Shown in pieces: positions 1-7,395 of a DNA stretch of 51,706 bases. Origin of the DNA: JBBKWQ01 sp037969115 (GTDB lineage: Bacteria > Actinomycetota > Acidimicrobiia > Acidimicrobiales > Ilumatobacteraceae); NCBI GenBank assembly GCA_037969115.1, contig JBBKWQ010000027.1, forward strand, positions 1-51,706. Direction: 5' to 3'. The notes under the pieces are model-generated. The model was not told the origin of the DNA. It was given only the letters and a program-made list of their open reading frames with translations, and searched no databases. The position numbers were made by a program, and so were the translations under genes. Numbering within the stretch: position 1 is the stretch's first letter; each line of letters opens with the position of its first letter.

Positions 1-2
1 AC

Positions 3-1112
3 GGCCGAGACAAGGTCTGCGGCGATGGCCTCACGCCACGCGCCGTGGCCGCCCTCGACGACCTCGACATCGACGTCGACGACGCTCACTACATCGAAGG
101 TCTGCGCATGATCGCCGGCAGTCAAGTTCGCGAGCTGCCGTGGCCCGCCGGGGGCCGATTCCCCGATCACGGGCTCGTGTGGCCGCGCCGTCGACTCGAT
201 GCCGCCCTGATCGACGCAGCCGCCGGGGCCGGGGCCGACATCCGGTTCGAGAGCACCGGTGAGCCGATCGTCGAGAACGACGGCCGGGTGACGGGAATCA
301 TCGCCGGTGATCAGCGCATCGATGCCGATCTCGTGGTCGTTGCCACCGGTGCACCCGGCAAGGTCTCACGAATGCTCGGAGCGAAACGGGTCGCCGGTGA
401 ACCCTTCGGTCTGGCGATCAGAGCCTACGTGGAGTCGCCGCGCCACGACAGCCGACACCTCGAAGCATGCCTCACCATTCGGGACGAACGTGATGTGCAG
501 GTGCCCGGCTACGGGTGGATGTTCCCGGCCGGCGACGGCACGGTCAACATCGGTGTCGGCGCCTTGTCGACCATGAAAGGCTTCAAGAAACTCAACCTGA
601 ATCACCTGCTCGAGAGCTACCGGTCGTCGGTACAGGAGTCGTGGGACATCGGCCCGTATCTGGAACGTCCCCGAGCGTGGCGACTCCCCATGACGACCAC
701 GAAGCGGTATGGCTGCGGCTGGGTGGCAGTCGGCGACGCTGCCGGGCTCATCAACCCGATGAACGGCGAGGGCATCGACTACGGCCTCGAATCCGGCATG
801 CTCGCAGCCGATCTGTATCTCGCGAACCCGGCCACCGCCCCGGAGCGCTATGACCAACAGATCGGGGCGCGTTTCGACAGCTTCCTGCGGACTGGACGCC
901 GGTTTGCGTTCCTGATCGGACACCCGCTGCTCCTTCGCAACGGGCTCCGCGTCGCGGTCGGCACACAAGCGATCGCGAACATCACGTTGCAGGTGATGGG
1001 CAACCTCGTCGATGGCGATACTCCGGGTGCCGCCGGGCGCGTCTTCCGCGCCGGCGATCGGGCGCTCGGTCTCGCCGATCCGCTGCTGCGGCGCACGCGG
1101 GCGAAGGCCTGA
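3..1112 (+). CDS. Geranylgeranyl reductase family FAD-dependent oxidoreductase, 5' end missing
   Basis: This is the C-terminal part of a flavoprotein of the geranylgeranyl reductase family, which reduces isoprenoid double bonds in quinone or lipid side chains. The reading frame is open from base 3, and the first visible residues, KVCGDGLTPRA, are the family signature that follows the N-terminal FAD Rossmann motif. That motif and the true start lie upstream of the window. Further along, GDAAGLINPMNGEGIDYGLESG is the conserved second FAD-binding motif with the GEGI element. The protein ends with a basic tail (RRTRAKA). A GTG at base 45 is in frame but would remove the signature, so it is not the start. 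The exact substrate cannot be told; menaquinone or polyprenyl lipid is plausible by family. Confidence 0.85.
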   Translation, partial: GRDKVCGDGLTPRAVAALDDLDIDVDDAHYIEGLRMIAGSQVRELPWPAGGRFPDHGLVWPRRRLDAALIDAAAGAGADIRFESTGEPIVENDGRVTGIIAGDQRIDADLVVVATGAPGKVSRMLGAKRVAGEPFGLAIRAYVESPRHDSRHLEACLTIRDERDVQVPGYGWMFPAGDGTVNIGVGALSTMKGFKKLNLNHLLESYRSSVQESWDIGPYLERPRAWRLPMTTTKRYGCGWVAVGDAAGLINPMNGEGIDYGLESGMLAADLYLANPATAPERYDQQIGARFDSFLRTGRRFAFLIGHPLLLRNGLRVAVGTQAIANITLQVMGNLVDGDTPGAAGRVFRAGDRALGLADPLLRRTRAKA

Positions 1113-1158
1113 CGTCGGGGCGAACCATCGCGACGTCAGGTTGGTAACTTGCAGATCC

Positions 1159-1911
1159 GTGACGTCGCACGCAGCAAACATCGGGTTCGGAATCGATATC
1201 GGGGGAACGGGAATGAAGGCGGCGCCCGTCGATCTCGACACCGGTGAGCTCACGGGCGAGCGGTTCCGTGTCGACACACCCCAGCCGGCGACTCCTGAGT
1301 CCTTGGCCGAGGTCCTGCCGGGTCTGTTGCAGCATCACTCGTGGACCGGACCGGTCGGCGTTGCGTTTCCGGCGGTGGTGCAGCACGGGGTGGTGCGCAG
1401 CGCAGCCAACATCGACAAGTCCTGGATCGGCATCGATGCCGACGCCTTGTTCACGGCCGCGTGCGGACATCAGGTGACGATGATCAACGACGCCGATGCC
1501 GCCGGTCTGGCCGAGGTGCGATTCGGTGCCGGACGTGATCGGTCGGGCGTCGTGATCACGCTCACGTTCGGGACCGGCATCGGCTCGGGGATGTTCGTCG
1601 ACGGGGTGCTCGTGCCCAACACCGAGCTCGGGCACCTCGAGCTCGATGGTCACCTTGCAGAATCCCAGGCGGCAGCGAGCGCTCGCAAGCGTGACGACCT
1701 GAGCTGGAAGGACTGGGCCGAACGTGTCGATCGGTATCTGAAACACGTGGTGGCGCTGTTCTCTCCCGAGTTGATCATCCTGGGCGGGGGAGCCAGCAAG
1801 AAGCCCGATCAGTGGGTTCCGAAGCTCGATCCGGGCTGCGAACTCGCCGTTGCGGCGATGCAGAACAACGCCGGCATCGTCGGTGCGGCTCTCATCGCTC
1901 CGGGTCGGTGA
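1159..1911 (+). CDS. ppgK: Polyphosphate glucokinase (ROK family)
   Basis: It phosphorylates glucose to glucose-6-phosphate using inorganic polyphosphate, and often ATP, in the cytosol. The N-terminal GIDIGGTGMKAA is the phosphate-binding loop of ROK kinases. INDADAAGLAE carries the catalytic Asp, TFGTGIGSG is the second phosphate motif, and SWKDWAERVDRYL is typical of actinobacterial polyphosphate glucokinases. The GTG at 1159 gives 250 residues, the usual family length. An upstream in-frame extension to 1012 would overlap the preceding gene and adds non-homologous, Arg/Pro-rich sequence. A TAACTT hexamer lies 8 nt before the GTG, as in a leaderless promoter. The product feeds the pgi/pgl steps encoded near 36 kb, though the genes are not adjacent. 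Confidence 0.9.
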   Translation: MTSHAANIGFGIDIGGTGMKAAPVDLDTGELTGERFRVDTPQPATPESLAEVLPGLLQHHSWTGPVGVAFPAVVQHGVVRSAANIDKSWIGIDADALFTAACGHQVTMINDADAAGLAEVRFGAGRDRSGVVITLTFGTGIGSGMFVDGVLVPNTELGHLELDGHLAESQAAASARKRDDLSWKDWAERVDRYLKHVVALFSPELIILGGGASKKPDQWVPKLDPGCELAVAAMQNNAGIVGAALIAPGR

Positions 1912-1929
1912 CGCGGTCGACGGGACCGA

Positions 1930-1942
1930 GGGATCAGATCCC
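1930..1942 (+). terminator. Possible weak terminator stem after ppgK
   Basis: GGGAT and ATCCC flank a 3-nt loop (CAG), 18 bases after the ppgK stop. There is no T-run, so this is only a candidate. Confidence 0.2.
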
Positions 1943-1969
1943 GAGCACCACAAATCGGCGCAAGCACGT

Positions 1970-1997
1970 GACACCGTGACGTAACGTCGGCGGTGTC
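1970..1997. promoter_or_regulatory. Nested inverted repeat overlapping a candidate -10 box
   Basis: GACACCG (1970-1976) pairs with CGGTGTC (1991-1997). Inside it GACGT (1978-1982) pairs with ACGTC (1984-1988). The inner part contains TAACGT (1982-1987), a hexamer used as a probable -10 box elsewhere in the window. The repeat ends directly before the GAGGGG ribosome-binding site of the next gene. It could be a repressor operator or an RNA hairpin controlling translation. Confidence 0.4.
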
Positions 1998-2008
1998 GAG
2001 GGGTGATC

Positions 2009-2848
2009 ATGGCGAACGAGGCAATCAAGACCTACCGGTACCTGCGCATCAGCATGGTCGGGGTGGTGGGTCTCTTGGTGGCATCGGTGGGCTTCGAACG
2101 GGCTCTGGCCAACTGCTGGCAGACGTCGGTCAGCGCGTACTACTACACGCCGGTGCGCGCCATCCTCGTGGGTGGTCTGATGGCGATCGGATTGTCCCTC
2201 ATCGTCATCAAGGGCAGTTCTTCCTGGGAAGATGCATGCCTCAACACCGCAGGGATGCTTGCGCCGGTCGTCGCAGTGGTGCCGACGTCGGACGTCGGTG
2301 TGTGCTGGTCGGTCCAGCCACGGCCACTCCCCGTCAACGACGAGGGTGAGCTCGCAGCGTGGGTCGTCGCCAATATCGACAACAACATCAAGGCACTCTT
2401 GGTCGCCGGCATCGCCGGACTCCTCGTCGCCGCGATCATTGCGTCGATCGCGACGAAGAACGTGTTCGCGATCGCCCAGGTCGGCGAGCTCGGCATGCGG
2501 CTCGGTCTGCTTGCCGCCATGTTGTTGCTCCTCGCAGGCGTCATCGCATTCTCATCCTGGGATGATTTCGACATCGAGGCCCACCGATTCGCCGCGATCG
2601 CGATGTTTGCCTTTCTGGCAGCGGCCGTCGGTGGCAACGCGTGGCAGCGACGCGCCGACGCGACGGGTCGCGTCTACTTCTGGCTGTATGTGGCGATCGC
2701 GGCGTTGATGGTCGTGTCCGCCATCGTGATGTTCTTGCTGAAATCGGGCTGGGAGCACATGGTGCTCATCCTCGAACTCACCGAGATCACCCTGTTCGCG
2801 GCCTTCTGGCTCGTCCAGACCAACGAGCACTGGCATGAAACGGTCTGA
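2009..2848 (+). CDS. Integral membrane protein of unknown function
   Basis: I do not recognise a named family. The 279-residue protein has about seven hydrophobic segments, near residues 14-30, 50-68, 75-90, 128-150, 165-185, 200-215, and 225-270 (two helices). The loop after the first helix carries SVSAYYYTPVR, a Tyr-rich motif I associate with uncharacterised actinobacterial membrane proteins. The start is the ATG at 2009, preceded by GAGGGG six bases upstream. A GTG at 2003 is in frame but falls inside the ribosome-binding site. The gene stands alone between ppgK and the tube-protein cluster, with 80 bases before the next gene. A nested inverted repeat at 1970-1997 sits just upstream and may regulate it. 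Confidence 0.75.
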   Translation: MANEAIKTYRYLRISMVGVVGLLVASVGFERALANCWQTSVSAYYYTPVRAILVGGLMAIGLSLIVIKGSSSWEDACLNTAGMLAPVVAVVPTSDVGVCWSVQPRPLPVNDEGELAAWVVANIDNNIKALLVAGIAGLLVAAIIASIATKNVFAIAQVGELGMRLGLLAAMLLLLAGVIAFSSWDDFDIEAHRFAAIAMFAFLAAAVGGNAWQRRADATGRVYFWLYVAIAALMVVSAIVMFLLKSGWEHMVLILELTEITLFAAFWLVQTNEHWHETV

Positions 2849-2928
2849 AGGGCTCGTCGGGTCGTCTCAGCTCCGCCGACGACGTCCCGGCCCACGCCGT
2901 TCGTCGGTGTGACTAGCCTCGTGGTGCG

Positions 2929-3327
2929 ATGACTGAACCACTCGACGCCGATGTCTACGTCGATGTGCTGTTCGACGACGGTCTGCTCTTTTTCGTCATC
3001 TGCAACGACGGCCCGGTGCCGGCGGAGCGCGTGCGCGTGGCGTTCGACCATCCGGTGCTCGGCGAAAATGGTGTCGACGTGACCGAGTTGGCCGTGTTCA
3101 ACCGGCTCGAGTTCCTCGCGCCCCGCAAGCGGATCGCCGTGTTCATCGATCGGTCGCAGTCGTACTACGCACGCCGGCAACGTTCTCGCCTCACCGCCAG
3201 AGTCACCTGGCGCGAGCGACGCAGGTCACGCAGCGCGACGATGACCCACGACATGCGGGTCTATGCCGACCTTCCCTACGTCACGAACCAACCCGACAAC
3301 CGCCGTGTCGGTCACCAGCGGCGCTGA
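2929..3327 (+). CDS. Hypothetical protein, first gene of the tube/patatin cluster
   Basis: This 132-residue protein is not recognised. The first 80 residues look like a beta-rich domain with alternating hydrophobic strands (DVYVDVLFDDGLLFFVICND, then PVPAERVRVAFDHPV), possibly an immunoglobulin-like fold. The C-terminal third is very basic (many Arg, including RERRRSRSA). There is no signal peptide or membrane segment. A TAGCCT hexamer lies 9 nt before the ATG. The next gene, a phage-tail-tube homologue, begins 21 bases after the stop, so the two are probably co-transcribed. It may be a structural or adaptor partner of the tube protein; this is inference from position only. Confidence 0.65.
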   Translation: MTEPLDADVYVDVLFDDGLLFFVICNDGPVPAERVRVAFDHPVLGENGVDVTELAVFNRLEFLAPRKRIAVFIDRSQSYYARRQRSRLTARVTWRERRRSRSATMTHDMRVYADLPYVTNQPDNRRVGHQRR

Positions 3328-3348
3328 CCACCGAAATGGAGCCATGCC

Positions 3349-3780
3349 ATGCCCAACCGCCGATCGTTTGATCACATCGGGAACCACAACTTCAAGATCG
3401 AGATCGAGGGGATCACGGTCGGCGCATTCGCAGAGTGCGGCGGCCTCGAAGTCGAAGTCGACATCGTCGAGACGCTCGACGGTGACGACCACATCGTTCG
3501 GAAGCGGCCGGGCCGGATCCACTACGCCAACATCGTGCTGAAGCGCGGTTACATCGACACCACCGAACTGTGGGACTGGATGAAGAACGTGCTCGACGGC
3601 ACCGTCGAGCGCAAGGCGGGTTCGGTGATCCTGCTCGACGACGCGCACGGCGAGATCAGTCGCTACAACTTCTTCGAGGCCTGGCCCTGTCGCTGGCGTG
3701 GCTTCGAGTTCAACCGGAGTGGTGTCGACGCAAGCGTGGAAGAACTCGAGATCGCCGTGGAGAAGGTCGAACGCGCCTAG
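3349..3780 (+). CDS. Phage tail tube protein homologue (T4 gp19 / TIGR02241-like)
   Basis: This 143-residue protein resembles the inner tube subunits of contractile phage tails and extracellular injection systems (gp19, Pvc1/Afp1 type). The N-terminus FDHIGNHNFKIEIEGITVGAFAECGGLEVEVD is the family hallmark, followed by KRPGRIHYANIVLKRGYIDTTELWDWMKNVLDG and a C-terminal strand ending in VEELEIAVEKVERA. The full-length family domain is present. GGAG precedes the ATG. Unusually, no sheath, baseplate, spike, ATPase, capsid or integrase gene lies nearby, so this is an orphan tube gene. Its neighbours are an unknown basic protein upstream and a patatin-like lipase 32 bases downstream. It may form a small tube or carrier for the lipase, or be a relic of an injection system; the sequence alone does not decide. 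Confidence 0.85.
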   Translation: MPNRRSFDHIGNHNFKIEIEGITVGAFAECGGLEVEVDIVETLDGDDHIVRKRPGRIHYANIVLKRGYIDTTELWDWMKNVLDGTVERKAGSVILLDDAHGEISRYNFFEAWPCRWRGFEFNRSGVDASVEELEIAVEKVERA

Positions 3781-3812
3781 CGCGTCCGACTCCGAGAGAC
3801 AGGAGCATGACC

Positions 3813-5018
3813 ATGCCCGAGGACGAAGTACTGAGCTCAGTGGCAATCGGCACGGGACTCGAATCGCTCATCAAACCTTGTGGCGATCGCCGGTATCCGG
3901 CCGACCCGCCGCCGCCGCCCCTGGGAGCACCGATCGGTGTCACGATGTCGGGCGGTGGTTTCCGAGCCACCCTGCCTGCACTCGGTGTGATCCGGCTACT
4001 CGCCGATGCCGGGATCCTCGACCGGCTCCGCTACGTATCGTCGGTGTCGGGTGGTTCGGTCGCGAACGCGGTGCTGGCGAAGGCCTGGCCCGAGATCAGG
4101 AAGGCGGGCTACACCTCCGAGGCCGTCGATCGGCTCGTGATCGACCCGGTGGTGAAGAAGATCAGCTCGTCGTCGCTGAAGCGCAAGCTCATCATGAACG
4201 TCTGGAAGACCCTCGGTTCGAAGAACCGCACGGGGCTGCTCGCCGACGCTTTCGACGACTGGTGGCTGGACGGCATCGAACTCGAGCAGCTCGATCCGGA
4301 GGTGCGGTGGATCATCAACGCCGGCAACGTCACCACGGGCGTTCGGTTCGGCTTCGAGCGTGACTACGCCGGGGACTACGTGATCGGTCTCGCTCCGACC
4401 GTCGGCACCGGGCTACGAGTGGCGACTGCCGCATCGGCGTCGGCTGCCGTGCCCGGCGTGTTCGCGCAGGTCGAGCCGAAGGGCCTGTCGTACCCGTGCT
4501 CGAACAGGGGCCCGGCCCGGCTGTTGGACGGCGGGATCTACGACAACACGGGCCTCGAGGCGCTCGACGGCTCGCGGTACGACCACGTGTTCACGATCAC
4601 GCTCGATGCGGGCGGAACCTTTGCCGTCGGCAAGGTCGGCGGACTCCCGCTCGTGGGAGACCTCCAGCGGGCCAACTCGATGCTGTACCGACAGAGCACC
4701 GCGATACGCACGCGCTGGATGGTCGAACGGTTCATTGCCGGGACCCGCCAGGGAACCCTGTTCAAGTTGGCGACCGATGTCGATCTCGGAGGCGGAACGG
4801 TCAATCAGTTCATCAACACCTACGAAGAACACCGTACGTGGAAAGACGAAGACAAAGACAAGGACCTGGCCTTCGTCGGGACGGTCTTCGACCAGCTCGA
4901 CAGCGAGTTGTGTCGGCTGCTCGTCTACCGCGGATGGTGGCTGGCCGGCGCGCACCTCGCCCGGTGGCACCCGACGACGTATCCGCTGCCCGTGATGACC
5001 CCGCCCAGGTTGAGTTAG
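3813..5018 (+). CDS. Patatin-like phospholipase
   Basis: A 401-residue lipid acyl hydrolase of the patatin/cPLA2 group. The oxyanion loop SGGGFRA is near residues 46-52. The nucleophile elbow YVSSVSGGSVAN is near residue 77, with Ser in an SxSGG context. The catalytic Asp lies in LLDGGIYDNTGLEAL near residue 239, giving a complete Ser-Asp dyad. There is no signal peptide or membrane helix. ATG 3813 is chosen because AGGAG (3801-3805) is at correct spacing; ATG 3807 is too close to it. The gene follows the tail-tube homologue by 32 bases and probably forms an operon with it. Phospholipases are known effectors of contractile secretion systems, so the context suggests an effector or lipid-modifying role, which is inference. 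The stop overlaps the end of the facing aldolase gene by 4 bases. Confidence 0.85.
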   Translation: MPEDEVLSSVAIGTGLESLIKPCGDRRYPADPPPPPLGAPIGVTMSGGGFRATLPALGVIRLLADAGILDRLRYVSSVSGGSVANAVLAKAWPEIRKAGYTSEAVDRLVIDPVVKKISSSSLKRKLIMNVWKTLGSKNRTGLLADAFDDWWLDGIELEQLDPEVRWIINAGNVTTGVRFGFERDYAGDYVIGLAPTVGTGLRVATAASASAAVPGVFAQVEPKGLSYPCSNRGPARLLDGGIYDNTGLEALDGSRYDHVFTITLDAGGTFAVGKVGGLPLVGDLQRANSMLYRQSTAIRTRWMVERFIAGTRQGTLFKLATDVDLGGGTVNQFINTYEEHRTWKDEDKDKDLAFVGTVFDQLDSELCRLLVYRGWWLAGAHLARWHPTTYPLPVMTPPRLS

Positions 5019-5671
5019 CGTTCGGCTCCGCCGTCGTCGTGGCTCAGAGCGACCTGCACGGCTCGGTCGATCATCGTTCGCGCGGTCGCGAGATCGTCGA
5101 AGCGTCCGAACAGGTTGTCTGCCATGCCGACGGCGATGGCTCCGGCCGCGAAGAAGTCGGCCATGTTGTCGGCTGTGACACCGCCGGTCGCCATGAACGG
5201 ACGTTGACGATACGCGGGAGCCACCTGCGCGAGCCACGCGGGACCGGGCGGAACTGCGGGAAAGAACTTCAACACGTCGGCGCCCGAGCGGATCGCGAGC
5301 TGGATCTCCGCCGGCGTCTGCACGCCGGGCAGCGTGAGCATGCCGAGCTCGGCGCTTCGTCGGGCAGTGTCGACGTCGATGCCGGGTAGTACGCAGAAGG
5401 TCGATCCGGCGGCCGCCGCCGACTCGGCCTGTTCGACGGTCCAGGTGGTACCCACGCCGACCGACGCCGCATCGCCGAATCGCTCGACGAGGAGTGCAAC
5501 GTCTTCGGTTGCGCGCTCGTAGTCGTGTGTGATCTCGAGTGACCGGACGCCGCGCTCGACCAAGAGGTCGGCGAGCGGCACGAGGTGTTCGGACGGGATC
5601 TGCCGGAGCACCGCCATGATCCGATCTTCCTGGAGGTAGGCGAGTGCCCGGGCTCTGCGATTGTCGGTCAA
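5015..5671 (-). CDS. KDPG/KHG aldolase family protein
   Basis: A 218-residue TIM-barrel class I aldolase of the Eda family, which cleaves 2-keto-3-deoxy-6-phosphogluconate or related keto-acids. The Schiff-base lysine is in DVLKFFPAVPPG, the catalytic Glu in RSLEITHDYERA, and the phosphate loops are GVGTTW and MATGGV. Compared with E. coli Eda, the TLRT segment after the Glu reads THDY, losing the substrate-binding Arg, and the PTGG loop reads ATGG. The true substrate may therefore differ. The start codon appears to be TTG at 5671 with a GAGGA upstream; no better start retains the N-terminal helix. The neighbouring GDPD-like gene is on the same strand 37 bases upstream, so they could be co-transcribed. 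Confidence 0.8.
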   Translation of the reverse strand: MTDNRRARALAYLQEDRIMAVLRQIPSEHLVPLADLLVERGVRSLEITHDYERATEDVALLVERFGDAASVGVGTTWTVEQAESAAAAGSTFCVLPGIDVDTARRSAELGMLTLPGVQTPAEIQLAIRSGADVLKFFPAVPPGPAWLAQVAPAYRQRPFMATGGVTADNMADFFAAGAIAVGMADNLFGRFDDLATARTMIDRAVQVALSHDDGGAER

Positions 5672-5707
5672 TGGGTCCTCTGGTGACGGAGTCGGCGGTT
5701 GGTCGGT

Positions 5708-6541
5708 TCAGCTGCCGTTTTCGGGCTCGTCGAACAATCCTGGTTCGTCCGACAGCACGGCGTCGAATCCGGCCGCGATCAACTCGCGCAACGGCGTCGC
5801 GTCGTTCACGGTCCACGCGAACAACGACAGGCCCTTCTTGGCGGCGATCGAGATCTGTCGTCGCGTCGCGTCGGGCGAACCCGCGGAGAAGAGGAAACGC
5901 AGCGCCGATGGCGCGAGTGGGCCGAGCCACGATGTGGCGTCGGGGACGAACGTCATTGTCTGCACGACATCACCATGGCCCCAGATCCGACCGGCGCGCC
6001 GAGCCGTGGGTCGGGCGTGTGCGGCGCGAGGAACCGCACCGGCGAGTGCTCGCGCCAGGACCGGGCTGAACGTCGACAGGCAGGTCCGGTCGGCCAGCTC
6101 GTCGGGTTCCATCAGTGCACTGATTGCATCGAGCGCGTTGGCGTCCTTGATCTCGACATTCAATCGATGATCGGGAAACTCGGTCGCGACATCGGTGAAT
6201 CGGGGAACCGCGGTCGACGACGCGAGATCTGGCCACGATGTCTCGCTGATTCGCCTCCCCGGCTCGAACTCGTCGTCGTGCGAGCAGACCAACACGCCGT
6301 CAGCGGTGAGCCACAGATCGACGTCGAGAATTTGTGTCCGTGGAGCTGCGTGACGATACGCGGCGAGCGTGTTCGGGTGCGCATCGGGCCAGTGGCCGCC
6401 CTGATGCGGAACGACCTGGCCCTTGCGGAGCCCGGATACGAACGGATGTTCGGCCCGTCTCTGCCCCCGTCCTGCTGCGCCTGACCTGAGCACGAGCCGA
6501 AAAAGCCGAGCCTTGCCTCTGATCCGCTGAGCGAATGACAT
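5708..6541 (-). CDS. Glycerophosphodiester phosphodiesterase-like protein with altered active-site residues
   Basis: A 277-residue protein of the GDPD TIM-barrel family, which hydrolyses glycerophosphodiesters to glycerol-3-phosphate and an alcohol. Family landmarks are recognisable: VVPHQGGHWPDAHPNTLAAY corresponds to the AHRG...PENT...AF motif, ILDVDLWLTADGVLVCSHDD to the ExDV...DG...HD motif, VEIKDAN to the conserved lysine strand, and LFAWTVND to the late Trp-Thr-Val-Asn motif. However, the canonical His-Arg is His-Gln, the Glu of PENT is Pro, and the metal-binding Glu of ExD is Asp. Both catalytic histidines remain. The substrate may be atypical. GATACT (6548-6553) lies 6 nt before the ATG, indicating leaderless transcription. 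There is no signal peptide. Confidence 0.78.
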   Translation of the reverse strand: MSFAQRIRGKARLFRLVLRSGAAGRGQRRAEHPFVSGLRKGQVVPHQGGHWPDAHPNTLAAYRHAAPRTQILDVDLWLTADGVLVCSHDDEFEPGRRISETSWPDLASSTAVPRFTDVATEFPDHRLNVEIKDANALDAISALMEPDELADRTCLSTFSPVLARALAGAVPRAAHARPTARRAGRIWGHGDVVQTMTFVPDATSWLGPLAPSALRFLFSAGSPDATRRQISIAAKKGLSLFAWTVNDATPLRELIAAGFDAVLSDEPGLFDEPENGS

Positions 6542-6547
6542 GGGTCG

Positions 6548-6553
6548 AGTATC
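6548..6553 (-). promoter_or_regulatory. Leaderless -10 box, GDPD-like gene
   Basis: GATACT read on the minus strand, 6 nt before the ATG at 6541. This is the spacing expected when transcription starts at the initiation codon. Confidence 0.45.
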
Positions 6554-6643
6554 GCACGCCTGTCGATCAGCGAAGACCGCTCGGGATCATCGCGCGAACG
6601 GCGTTCCCCTCAAGGAGCGAGGTGGGCGCGCCGATGTCTCCTG

Positions 6644-7315
6644 GTGCGGCCCGTCTTCGTCCTCGCAGGTCTGGCGCTTGCGACAGCGGCCTGTTCGACC
6701 GGAGACGTCGCTGCACCGCGTTCGCTCAGCGAGCAGGATGCCGCCGACATCGCGACGCCCGACGTCATCGGGGTGGTCGAAGGTTCCGAACTCGAACACG
6801 AAGCCGGAACCCGGGTTCCGTTTCGGGGTGAGCTGCACTTGACCGACGGCACCGTCGTGACGATCGATGCGGAGACTCGATCGGTCACAGGGTGCAGACG
6901 TGACGCCGACGTTCCAATGGCTCGGGGAAGGACATACGTGCCGACTTTGGAGGGTTGTCTTGCCGTCGTGCAATTGACCGAGAGCGGCACCGCGGCTTGG
7001 ATCGCCATGTTCGACCCGATCGAGGTGGACACCTCGGGCGGGTGGGGCTTGGCTGGATCACCATCCGCCATCGGTAGCGAGATCGTCGCCTTCCGCGACG
7101 TCCTTCCCGATTCGGAGACGGCACTCCGATTCGATCCGGACGACGCGAAGTTGCGAGCGGCAGTCCTCGGCTACGCCGGTGCGTGCGCCGAGGGCCATGG
7201 CCTTGCCGACATGGTGTTCATGGTGGACGAGACCGGCACGATCACGCGTTTCCTCGGATATGGCTCGGCAGATGGCTTCCACGTGTTCGACGATCCGTGT
7301 GGCTACGTGATCTGA
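6644..7315 (+). CDS. Secreted lipoprotein of unknown function
   Basis: A 223-residue protein beginning with a lipoprotein signal: MRPVFVLAGLALATAAC, where LATAAC is the lipobox and the Cys near residue 17 would carry the lipid. The mature part has no domain I recognise. It contains several Cys (GCRRD, EGCLAV, GACAEG, DPCGYVI) that could form disulfides outside the membrane. The start is a GTG, chosen because it directly precedes the Arg-Pro and hydrophobic stretch of the signal peptide. It is a single gene between the divergent GDPD-like gene and the convergent exchanger. An inverted repeat starting at its stop codon may terminate transcription. Confidence 0.7.
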   Translation: MRPVFVLAGLALATAACSTGDVAAPRSLSEQDAADIATPDVIGVVEGSELEHEAGTRVPFRGELHLTDGTVVTIDAETRSVTGCRRDADVPMARGRTYVPTLEGCLAVVQLTESGTAAWIAMFDPIEVDTSGGWGLAGSPSAIGSEIVAFRDVLPDSETALRFDPDDAKLRAAVLGYAGACAEGHGLADMVFMVDETGTITRFLGYGSADGFHVFDDPCGYVI

Positions 7316-7340
7316 AACACGCGAGGGCTCCGCAGATCAC
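7307..7340. terminator. Inverted repeat between convergent genes
   Basis: GTGATCTG (7307-7314) and CAGATCAC (7333-7340) are perfect 8-bp arms around an 18-nt spacer. The left arm overlaps the stop of the lipoprotein gene, and the exchanger gene ends 56 bases further on. The position suits a bidirectional terminator, but there is no T-run. Confidence 0.35.
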
Positions 7341-7395
7341 TCGGGTCCGCGATTCACAGGGACTCGCATTCGCTTCCATCACGGGGGTTCGTGCG

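Noticed and set aside
1012..1158. Upstream start for polyphosphate glucokinase
   Set aside because: The extension overlaps the previous gene and has shadow-like composition; GTG 1159 gives the normal family length.
3349..3780. Prophage or complete contractile injection system
   Set aside because: Only a tube homologue is present. No sheath, baseplate, capsid, terminase or integrase was found within the window.
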